Shown here piece by piece: positions 1 to 6,038 of a stretch of DNA of 9,304 nt. Where the stretch lies: positions 1 through 9,304 of the forward strand of contig CAAFXX010000544.1 in NCBI GenBank assembly GCA_900767075.1, read 5' to 3'. Made by a program: the position numbers and the translations under genes. The notes under the pieces were generated by a model. It saw only the letters and a program-made list of their open reading frames with translations. It was not told the DNA's origin and ran no database searches. The stretch's first letter is position 1; each line of letters starts with the position of its first letter. Source of the stretch: Bacteroidales bacterium. Its GTDB lineage: Bacteria; Bacteroidota; Bacteroidia; Bacteroidales; Muribaculaceae.

Positions 1-720
1 GACGACGGGCGTTGGGTAGATAATATCTATAATTTCCTGACCTTTGCCTTGAACAAACTTCTATTCACTTTGCCTTCCGAAGGAAGACTTAATGGAGTAG
101 TCCGAGTCGACGGCGGAGAACTATACGAAGGTGTCAGGGAGGGCTTTATCAACTGCCTGACTTATTGCGATTACAGACTGGGAGGAGTACTTCGAATCGA
201 TCGTAAGACCGATAAAATCGTAATGCGCAATCCCGGAACCCTCCGTATATCGCCCGAACGTATATATAATGGAGACTATACCCAGGCACGCAACAGTACA
301 ATACAGAAAATGCTGCGTATGGTTGGATTCGGTGACAATATTGGTTCCGGATTCCGAAAAATTCTGAATGCCTGGAAAACCATCGGCTATCCCATTCCTG
401 ATATCCACGAAGAAGATGAGGTTCATGAAGTATGGCTGACGCTTCCATTGCACAGATCAAATGACAACAACCATTCAAACACCGATGTGGGTGTAAATGT
501 CGGAGACATGTCGGAGATAAAAACTTCTGAAAGACAGAAAGAAATCATCAATCTCATAAGGAAGTCTCCGACAATTACTGCAAAAGAGATGTCGGAGATC
601 TTGTCGGTGACATCGCGCACTATCGAACGCGACATTTCTTCCCTAAAAGCCATGGGAATATTGTCCAGAAAGGGTTCGGACAATGATGGAGAATGGATAC
701 TTCAACCGAAAAATTCATGA
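1..720 (+). CDS. AlbA/RecG-like ATP-binding protein with C-terminal winged HTH (5' end missing)
   Basis: The frame is open from the first base, so this is the last 239 residues of a longer protein whose start is outside the window. An internal TTG at 49 is not needed as a start. Visible residues about 30-150 resemble the ATP-binding C-terminal half (HATPase_c_4 type) of the AlbA_2/Schlafen-like 'ATP-dependent DNA helicase RecG-related' family. The supporting motifs are REGFINCLTYCDY at about 46-58, where the family usually has a REALxNAxxHRDY-type motif, then NPG at 77-79, ARN at 96-98 and GDNIGSGF at about 111-118. After a low-complexity Asn/Asp/Val/Gly linker (about 153-172), residues about 176-227 look like an HTH_11/DeoR-type winged helix (ITAKEMSEILSVTSRTIERD). 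Such proteins are thought to be transcriptional regulators or defence-related, but the exact role is unknown. The usual His-Arg of the ATP-site motif reads Tyr-Cys here. It faces the NimA-like gene with a 43-base gap. Confidence 0.8.
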   Translation, partial: DDGRWVDNIYNFLTFALNKLLFTLPSEGRLNGVVRVDGGELYEGVREGFINCLTYCDYRLGGVLRIDRKTDKIVMRNPGTLRISPERIYNGDYTQARNSTIQKMLRMVGFGDNIGSGFRKILNAWKTIGYPIPDIHEEDEVHEVWLTLPLHRSNDNNHSNTDVGVNVGDMSEIKTSERQKEIINLIRKSPTITAKEMSEILSVTSRTIERDISSLKAMGILSRKGSDNDGEWILQPKNS

Positions 721-738
721 TTTAGCCCGACAACCGTC

Positions 739-763
739 GAAGTTGTCTGAACGACTTTTACGG
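739..763. repeat. Dispersed GAAGTTGTC repeat, copy A; hairpin between convergent genes
   Basis: GAAGTTGTC starts at 739. Bases 740-746 (AAGTTGT) and 751-757 (ACGACTT) form a 7-bp stem with one G-U pair and a CTGA loop, followed on the plus strand by TTTTA. It lies between two convergent genes, so it could end transcription of the upstream gene. The same core followed by a TTA(C/T)GG-like end occurs at 5841 and 9269, which suggests a repeat family rather than a terminator made for this site. Terminator function is inferred. Confidence 0.5.
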
Positions 764-1252
764 TCAAAAGGGGATGTTCTTTGATTTGCCGCTGAAGGAA
801 AGGATGTTGAGCTTGATTATCTGGGTGCGGTGGAAGGATTTCTCGGCATACTTTTCACCGATTCCCCGGAATGACGGGGCATATTTATCAATAATCCGGT
901 GAAGGGCATCCATGCGTTCCGCTTCGGGCAATCCAAGTTGCGCCCTGCATGTCAGGACGATGCTCTCATAGTTTGTCGTAAACTTGTTCGGGATGACATG
1001 TGTGCTCCCCACTATGCAGAAGGATGCCTCCGGAGTCTCGCGCAGGTAACGGAGCTTCCTCCCTTCGGGCGCACAATGGATATAGACGGCATCCTTGCCG
1101 TCCCACACATAATTGACCGGCACGCCATAAGGCGTCCCCTCGGATGTAACCATCGACAGCACGCCATATTCCCCCTTCTTCAGAAGCCGATACGCATTCT
1201 CCTCCGGCAGCAGCCTGTCCTGCCTCCTGACCCCACTGTTATCATATTCCAT
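764..1252 (-). CDS. NimA-like pyridoxamine 5'-phosphate oxidase family flavin-binding protein
   Basis: A 162-residue cytoplasmic protein with no signal peptide, about the usual length of the NimA/PNPOx-like split-barrel family. The family pattern is clear: GEYGVLSMVTSEGTPYGVPV at about 27-46 (first barrel strands), YIHCAPEGRKLRYL at about 57-70 (flavin-phosphate contact region with His59), EASFCIVG at about 75-82 and a TNYESIVLTCRAQL strand at about 93-106. Members bind FMN or related flavins; some Nim proteins reduce 5-nitroimidazoles, but most homologues in anaerobes have unknown substrates, so no resistance should be assumed. The ATG at 1252 is the first start in this frame; no clear Bacteroides -7/-33 promoter was seen upstream. 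It is on the same strand as the PUL but separated from it by 104 bases and a likely terminator, so it is probably an independent gene. Confidence 0.85.
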   Translation of the reverse strand: MEYDNSGVRRQDRLLPEENAYRLLKKGEYGVLSMVTSEGTPYGVPVNYVWDGKDAVYIHCAPEGRKLRYLRETPEASFCIVGSTHVIPNKFTTNYESIVLTCRAQLGLPEAERMDALHRIIDKYAPSFRGIGEKYAEKSFHRTQIIKLNILSFSGKSKNIPF

Positions 1253-1291
1253 AAACTGCTTTTTTACTCATAACGACTATACTAATAACAA

Positions 1292-1323
1292 CATCTCCCG
1301 CAATACGTTTATTACGGGCGATG
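1292..1323 (-). terminator. Probable intrinsic terminator after the GH5 gene (end of PUL operon)
   Basis: On the minus strand CATC-G-CCCGTAATA, loop AACG, TATTGCGGG-A-GATG forms a 13-bp stem with one internal G/A mismatch and one U-G pair. It is followed by a U-rich stretch (TTGTTATT). It begins 33 bases after the GH5 stop and ends 39 bases before the NimA-like start. On the plus strand the U-G pair becomes a C/A mismatch, so the structure favours minus-strand transcription. The tail is not a pure U run, so efficiency is uncertain. Confidence 0.6.
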
Positions 1324-1356
1324 ACGAGGTTTGTCAGTTTTTAATGGCGGGGAGGG

Positions 1357-2631
1357 TTAGAAAGGATATTTTCCGGTGCAGGCGCCTTTCATGATGCCGT
1401 TGAGCATGTGGGGAGTGGCGACGGTTCCGGCGGTGCGGTTGAACATGCCGAATGTGCCGGTCTTAGGCTGGCCGTTGTCCCAATAGAAGGGAGCAAGACC
1501 ATTGTCTTTTGCGGCTTTGGTGACATATTCAAGGTAATAATAGTCGGATTTCTTCACCGTCTTGTCGAGGAGCGAATGGCAGACAGTGCCGTATTCGCCG
1601 AGTATCACCGGATATCCCTTGTCGACGAAATTAGTCTTCAGCAGTCCGAAGAGATTGTCGACATAATCCTCCTGATTGTTGTTGTCGGCGGTGTAATAAC
1701 CCTTGCGATAGCCCCATGCACGGAGTTTCTTGTCAGAGTGCGTGAAGTCCATCGGGTCGTAGAAATGCACTTCCGCCATCAGATGAGATTCAGCCGGATC
1801 GAAAGGCATGGTCAGGGCATCCAGAGCCCTCCAGGGATTGCAGCACCACGACTGGACCACAAGATTACGCTTCGCATTCTTGCCGCCCGTAGCACGGACT
1901 GCATCGACAAACGCCTGGTTATACGCCTCGAGAGCCTTCCGTTCGCCGGAAGAGGGCATGCCCCAGTTTTCATTATTGCCTACCTTGTTGCGGATCTCGT
2001 TGTTGCCCGCAAAAATCAGACGCTGTCCGTAATCGGCAAACTCGGCGGCTATCTGTGTCCAGATAGCCTTCTCTTTCTTGACCACGGCAGCCTGGTCATT
2101 GGCATTGGCGTGAAGTTCGAGCCATCCGCCGTCCCAGTGAGTGTTGACAATCACATACATTCCATTCTTATATGCATAATCGACAACCTCACGGACCCTT
2201 TTCATCCATGCAGGGTCGATCGTGTAAGGCTCGGCATCCTTCACGAGGTGCGAGCTCCATGCGCACGGGATACGCACGGCATTGAATCCGGCAGCCTTCA
2301 CGCCGTCACTCAGTTTCTGCGACACGGCGGGATTGCCCCATGCCGTCTCGCCGTCGGGCACCTCGAGTGAATTGCCGATGTTCCATCCGGCAAAAATATT
2401 CTTCACAGCCTGCTGAGCCGTCTCGCCGATATTGTCGTCGGTCGGAAAGGCGATTTCAGGCAAGGTATAGTCGGCTACATCGGGATCATCGGTGACAGTC
2501 GGTTTATCCGGCTCAACAGGAGTTTCCGGCACCGGAGATTGCGGATCATCATTGGTGCCGCAGGAAACAAGACCCAAAGCCAACAACTGCAACATCAATA
2601 CAAAAAGATATTTACTCATTTTCATAGCCAT
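1357..2631 (-). CDS. GH5-family endo-beta-glucanase-type lipoprotein
   Basis: A 424-residue secreted glycoside hydrolase. Residues 5-24 form a lipoprotein signal ending in the lipobox LVSC with Cys24. A Pro/Asp/Thr-rich linker follows (about 25-65), then a GH5 (beta/alpha)8 barrel (about 72-420). GH5 landmarks are FAGWNIGNSLE (80-90), WGNP (98-101), FNAVRIP (116-122, with the conserved Arg120), VNTHWDGGW (162-170), FAGNNE (207-212, proposed acid/base Glu212), EVHFYDP (287-293), ILGEYG (343-348, proposed nucleophile Glu346) and FYWDNG (382-387). Family knowledge says it cleaves internal beta-1,4 bonds in glucans, xyloglucan or mannans by a retaining mechanism; by memory it is closest to GH5_4-like endoglucanases, but subfamily and substrate are not settled. 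It is predicted to be anchored on the outer membrane. Starts at 2631, 2625 and 2619 are all in frame; the shortest gives MSKYLF. It is the last PUL gene and the only enzyme visible. Confidence 0.9.
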   Translation of the reverse strand: MAMKMSKYLFVLMLQLLALGLVSCGTNDDPQSPVPETPVEPDKPTVTDDPDVADYTLPEIAFPTDDNIGETAQQAVKNIFAGWNIGNSLEVPDGETAWGNPAVSQKLSDGVKAAGFNAVRIPCAWSSHLVKDAEPYTIDPAWMKRVREVVDYAYKNGMYVIVNTHWDGGWLELHANANDQAAVVKKEKAIWTQIAAEFADYGQRLIFAGNNEIRNKVGNNENWGMPSSGERKALEAYNQAFVDAVRATGGKNAKRNLVVQSWCCNPWRALDALTMPFDPAESHLMAEVHFYDPMDFTHSDKKLRAWGYRKGYYTADNNNQEDYVDNLFGLLKTNFVDKGYPVILGEYGTVCHSLLDKTVKKSDYYYLEYVTKAAKDNGLAPFYWDNGQPKTGTFGMFNRTAGTVATPHMLNGIMKGACTGKYPF

Positions 2632-2641
2632 ATATAATAAA

Positions 2642-2674
2642 TGCCGCAGGATGGTTTCGTATCATCCTGCGGCA
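2642..2674 (-). promoter_or_regulatory. 12-bp perfect hairpin between lipoprotein and GH5 genes
   Basis: TGCCGCAGGATG at 2642-2653 and its exact reverse complement at 2663-2674 are separated by a 9-base loop. On the minus strand the stem is followed by TTTATTATAT and then the GH5 ATG at 2631. The stem begins 8 bases after the stop of the upstream lipoprotein gene. GC-rich stem plus U/A-rich tail resembles an intrinsic terminator, yet the GH5 gene seems to belong to the same operon. It may be a leaky terminator that lowers GH5 expression, or an mRNA processing or 3'-end stabilising hairpin. Function is inferred. Confidence 0.6.
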
Positions 2675-2682
2675 CTCGGTTA

Positions 2683-4134
2683 TTAACGTTTGATTATGAA
2701 ATGATATGCGAGATATTCATCTTTTTCAGACGACTTGGCACCAAGCCACATGCCTGTGACCTTGCCGTTCTCATCCTTCTCGATCGTCATCACGCGGAGG
2801 GCGTTGTTGGCGTCGAGGGCGAAGCTTGCCCAGCCAATCACAGTGAACGACGGAACGGTGCCCTCGAAGGTGAAGATACCCTTGTCGTCAAGAGTGAAGG
2901 TGGTGTTGACCTTGCTGCCGTCGGGCAGGACGAACTTAGCCGAATTGTCGGAGCTGTCCATCGTCAGCGAGAAGCCGGCATAGAGGGAGGAATCGACCGT
3001 GCCGAGCCAGTCGGGATAATCGGAAGGCTGCTTCCAGTCATTCATGAACGTACCGGCGAGAGTACACCAGTTGAGCGGTGTCTCGGGAGAAATGGTCCAT
3101 GTCAGGGAAGTGCTCGTCGACTGGGTGATGTCGTTTCTCCAACCGTCGGGAAGCTCAGGCTCGGGAGCGGCGTCGGGAACGTAGTTGTCGAAATAATCCT
3201 TCGTGACATAATTGATGGCGTCGTTGCTGTTGAACGGCACGATCTGCATGGCGGTGTCCGAAAGATAGAGCAGACGGAACGTACGGTCGGAAATCTCCTT
3301 GGTGTTCAGCGGGAACACATCGGAGAAGGATATCGTGTGATTGTCGATATCGAGCATATATGTGCCTTTTCCGACAACATTACCGGCGGCATCCGTCACG
3401 GTGACATGGGCGCCGTTGATAAGGTCGAAAGTCATGTAGCCGTAATTGGCGAGGCCGCACATCCACGAGTTGCCGGCATAATCGGCAGCCCAGTACCAGT
3501 TCTCGTCGTTGCCGGCGGCATCCTTCTCGGCGGGAGTCGGGTCAATGGCGTTGCTGCTGTCCCACGGAGTCGAGTCAATATAGTTCGCATAGGTGGTCTC
3601 GGTCTCATCTTTCGAATGGAGCTTATCCCACGTAAAGTTGTGGTTGAAGAACCAGTGTGGACCTTTCCAGAAAGTTGTCTTGGCGGAGCCGTCCTCAAGC
3701 TGGGCGAGGTCGATCTGCCAGGTCTTGCTGTTACCAATGCCGCCGCTGAGACGGTTCCAGAGGAAATGGTCGACGAATTCGGTGCAGAAATCATCGATAT
3801 GGAACGTGGCGGGACGGCTCCATACATAACCGCCCTGAGTGCTAACGCCCATACGCACCTCATAGTCGCCGTCGAAAGCGATCTTAAGTGTATGCTCATT
3901 GCTCACAGCCCTTCCCTGGGGAGTTTCCCAGGCAATCTGATAGCTCGAGGGAAGCAGGCTCTTGAGATGAACGATATTCGGGTTAGAGGAATCATGCGTG
4001 ATCGAGAACGCAACTCCTTCAACGAGGTCATCCGGATTGATGTCGGGTGACTCAAGGTCATGGCTGTCGGGCGAGCACGACGTAAGCATGGCGACGCCGA
4101 CACCAAGGACCATGAATATATTTTTAAGTTTCAT
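2683..4134 (-). CDS. PUL surface lipoprotein, PKD-like N-terminus (SGBP/SusE-position protein)
   Basis: A 483-residue predicted outer-membrane lipoprotein; I do not recognise a named family over its full length. The signal peptide ends in the lipobox MLTSC (Cys20), followed by an acidic stretch. Residues about 36-113 look like a PKD/Ig-like beta domain (AFDGDYEVRMGVSTQGGYVW at 86-105). A middle domain (about 117-313) is rich in Trp, Tyr and Asn, such as KTWQIDLAQ (137-145), KGPHWFFNHNFTW (157-169), ENWYWAADYAGNSW (211-224), and a beta-rich GKGTYMLDIDNHTISF (255-270); exposed aromatics suit glycan binding. A Pro/Glu linker (about 319-330) leads to a C-terminal beta domain (about 331-483). Placed directly after susD, where SusE/SusF or SGBP-B proteins normally sit, it most likely binds the target glycan at the cell surface. 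No catalytic motif was seen. The gap to susD is 27 bases, so the genes are probably co-transcribed. Binding function is inferred from position and composition. Confidence 0.75.
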   Translation of the reverse strand: MKLKNIFMVLGVGVAMLTSCSPDSHDLESPDINPDDLVEGVAFSITHDSSNPNIVHLKSLLPSSYQIAWETPQGRAVSNEHTLKIAFDGDYEVRMGVSTQGGYVWSRPATFHIDDFCTEFVDHFLWNRLSGGIGNSKTWQIDLAQLEDGSAKTTFWKGPHWFFNHNFTWDKLHSKDETETTYANYIDSTPWDSSNAIDPTPAEKDAAGNDENWYWAADYAGNSWMCGLANYGYMTFDLINGAHVTVTDAAGNVVGKGTYMLDIDNHTISFSDVFPLNTKEISDRTFRLLYLSDTAMQIVPFNSNDAINYVTKDYFDNYVPDAAPEPELPDGWRNDITQSTSTSLTWTISPETPLNWCTLAGTFMNDWKQPSDYPDWLGTVDSSLYAGFSLTMDSSDNSAKFVLPDGSKVNTTFTLDDKGIFTFEGTVPSFTVIGWASFALDANNALRVMTIEKDENGKVTGMWLGAKSSEKDEYLAYHFIIKR

Positions 4135-4161
4135 ATTGCTGTTTTATTTAATGATGAATGA

Positions 4162-5835
4162 TTACCATCCCGCGTTCTGCTTGAGAACACCGTGAGAAAG
4201 AGAAATCTGATTGGCGGGAATCTGACTAAGACCTTTGGTAGCCACGATCTTGGCGCGGTCATAGACAACCTCGGTATTCTTGCCGCCGTTCTGCACCGTG
4301 CCGCCGGAGCGGACCACTGCGTCAGCCATGACCTCCACGCCCTGACGGAGAAGGTCCCAATAGCGGATGCCTTCATATGCGAGCTCGCGGGCGCGTTCGT
4401 CGAGAATATTCTGCTTGTTCGCCTCGACATGGGGGAGACCTGCGCGGCTGCGGATCATGTCAAGATAATCGTTTGCCTTCGGCGAACCGAGTTCGGCTGC
4501 CATCAGCAGCACGTCGGCATAGCGGACGATGACCCAGGGCTGCGCGTTGTTGACCATGAAGTCGGCGGTGCCGTCGGGATTGGTGGCGGGCTGACCGTTG
4601 CCGAATACGAGCGGAGTGTACTTCTTGAAGTTCAGGCCCGTGTATTCGCGCCAGTCCTTATAGCCGGAATTGTAGTCGGCGTTCGCGGTGACCCCTTCGG
4701 AAGCAAGGTCGATAGCCGAAGCCGTGCGGCGGGCGTCGCGGGCATCGAAGAACTGACGGAAATATCCGGGAGTGAGGGTTCCGATACCCCAGCCCTTGCC
4801 GTAGGGAGTGGAATTGATGTTACGCATGCCGAGGTTCACAAGCCAGCGGTTTGCGTCGTTGTTGCCGTTGTAATCCTGCGTGGGGGTGAACGTCTGCGCG
4901 AGAATCACCTCGGAATTGGCGTCGCCGGCATAGGTCGACTCTTCGGGATCCCAGCCGAGGGCGTCCTTAACGGGAACAAGCGAGGCTGCAGGCCAGAGGT
5001 TCTTGAATTCCGGCACAAGCTGATATTTGCCCTGCGAGATGATATCCTCCACGGCGGCGAGGGCATCCTGACGGCTGATCGCCGTGCCGTCTGAATAGAC
5101 GGGATCTGCGCCATAATAACCGGAATAGAAAAGGTAAGCCCTTGCAAATATAGCCTCGGCGGCATATTTGGTGATCTTGCCGAAGTTGTCGACTCCGAGA
5201 TTCTCGTTGGCACCCAAATTGTCCATCGCAAATTTCAGGTCATCGAAAATCAGGGCATATACATCCTCGGGGTCAGCCTGCTCGCGGTTCTCGCTCGAAG
5301 GCTCGGTGAAAAGGGGAATGTTGCCCCAGAGACGCACCATGTCAAAATACATTATTGCACGGAGGGCACGGCATTCCGCCATGATGCGGGCGTGGTCGCC
5401 TTCATTCTCCCATTCTATTCCCTCCTCGGAAGTGATGAGAGTGTTGCAGCGGAACACACCGGCATAATATACCTTCCATTCCTGCTCGAAAACGTTCATC
5501 TCCGAGGGTGCCACCGTCTTGTCGAAGCGGTCGACGAGCTGCGCTCCGTAACCGTCGCCGACGCCGGCGCCGCCGTAGCATTCATCCGACATTATCGACG
5601 AAGCCATGAGGAAACTGTATGCCCCGGGGTTCGACGAGATCTGACGCCAGCCGTCATAGCAGCCGTAAAGGGCGCGCAACGCCTGGCTCTCGGTCTTGTA
5701 ATAGTTTTGTGAGTTGGGTTCCGTCTTCGATGACACATCAAGGAAATTCTCCGAACAAGAGCCCAGCGCCAGCCCTGCCAGTGCGACAAGCGTGGCTGAT
5801 ATTTTGGTTCTTATATTTTTCATTTTTGTAATCAT
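4162..5835 (-). CDS. SusD/RagB-family outer-membrane nutrient-binding lipoprotein
   Basis: A 557-residue lipoprotein of normal SusD size. The lipobox ALGSC gives acylated Cys27, followed by SENFLDVSSKTEPNSQNYYK, a typical start of SusD-like proteins (FLD... then a Tyr/Lys-rich first helix). Helical TPR-like segments follow, including RALYGCYDGW near 54-63 and AECRALRAIMYFDMVRLWGN at about 153-172. Near the C-terminus are ERARELAYEGIRYWDLLRQG at about 480-499 and IPANQISLSHGVLKQNAGW at about 539-557, both diagnostic of the family. SusD covers the SusC barrel as a lid and delivers glycans to it. The ATG at 5835 is the longest start; ATG at 5823 (MKNIRTK) gives a more usual signal peptide and is equally plausible. 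Its upstream region is not the usual short susC-susD junction but a 194-bp inverted-repeat element ending 5 bases before the 5835 ATG. Confidence 0.95.
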   Translation of the reverse strand: MITKMKNIRTKISATLVALAGLALGSCSENFLDVSSKTEPNSQNYYKTESQALRALYGCYDGWRQISSNPGAYSFLMASSIMSDECYGGAGVGDGYGAQLVDRFDKTVAPSEMNVFEQEWKVYYAGVFRCNTLITSEEGIEWENEGDHARIMAECRALRAIMYFDMVRLWGNIPLFTEPSSENREQADPEDVYALIFDDLKFAMDNLGANENLGVDNFGKITKYAAEAIFARAYLFYSGYYGADPVYSDGTAISRQDALAAVEDIISQGKYQLVPEFKNLWPAASLVPVKDALGWDPEESTYAGDANSEVILAQTFTPTQDYNGNNDANRWLVNLGMRNINSTPYGKGWGIGTLTPGYFRQFFDARDARRTASAIDLASEGVTANADYNSGYKDWREYTGLNFKKYTPLVFGNGQPATNPDGTADFMVNNAQPWVIVRYADVLLMAAELGSPKANDYLDMIRSRAGLPHVEANKQNILDERARELAYEGIRYWDLLRQGVEVMADAVVRSGGTVQNGGKNTEVVYDRAKIVATKGLSQIPANQISLSHGVLKQNAGW

Positions 5836-5840
5836 TTAAT

Positions 5841-6034
5841 GAAGTTGTCTAAACTAATTTTTATGGTAAGATTCATTAAGATTTCGGAGTGAATTTCTCC
5901 GGTCGAGGAGGCTGCGACCTTTCGGTCGGAGCCGATGAGGACGGGGAAAGGCACCCGAAAGATTAATGAAGATTGCCATAAAGTTTAAACATCTTCATAA
6001 ATTTTAGTAAACGTAAATTAGTTTAGACGACTTC
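5841..6034. repeat. 194-bp MITE-like inverted-repeat element filling the susC-susD gap
   Basis: Terminal arms at 5841-5860 (GAAGTTGTCTAAACTAATTT) and 6015-6034 are inverted repeats matching at 19 of 20 bases. Inside them, 5860-5887 and 5955-5982 form a second inverted pair matching at 23 of 28; the mismatches are mostly GA/TC pairs, so each arm also repeats a CATTA-flanking AGATT or ATCTT unit. A 32-base unpaired stretch (5983-6014, starting GTTTAAAC) occurs only on the right side. The core carries a GAAA-loop hairpin at 5910-5933. The element is flanked by AAT at 5838-5840 and 6035-6037, a possible 3-bp target duplication. It contains no credible ORF. It begins 4 bases after the susC stop and ends 5 bases before the susD ATG. 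A non-autonomous mobile repeat is the best explanation; structured RNA or invertible DNA are alternatives. Confidence 0.65.
5910..5933 (-). ncRNA. GAAA-tetraloop hairpin in the core of the susC-susD element
   Basis: On the minus strand GGCT-C-CGACC, loop GAAA, GGTCG-C-AGCC makes a 9-bp stem with one C/C mismatch, capped by a GNRA-type loop. On the plus strand the loop reads TTTC, so the special loop exists only in the transcript made in the direction of the PUL. This fits a stable fold in the susCD mRNA leader of susD. No known RNA family is recognised. Confidence 0.4.
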
Positions 6035-6038
6035 AATG

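Noticed and set aside
764..1252. Calling the flavin protein a nitroimidazole-resistance gene (nim)
   Set aside because: Family resemblance is clear, but many homologues have no such activity and nothing here shows high expression or a resistance context.
1242..1271. Nine-codon ORF (MSKKAVYGI) overlapping the NimA-like start out of frame
   Set aside because: Too short, no support as a leader peptide, and no regulatory structure next to it.
1408..2370. Plus-strand open frame opposite the GH5 gene
   Set aside because: The minus strand encodes clear GH5 motifs here; the plus product has no recognisable motif.
2641..4050. Long plus-strand open frame opposite the PKD-like lipoprotein gene
   Set aside because: It mirrors a well-supported minus-strand gene. 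Its translation has no domain pattern or signal, and it is rich in Val/Gly/Arg as expected from an antisense frame.
4192..5094. Plus-strand open frame opposite susD
   Set aside because: It is the antisense of conserved SusD sequence and has low-complexity Val/Gly/Ala composition.
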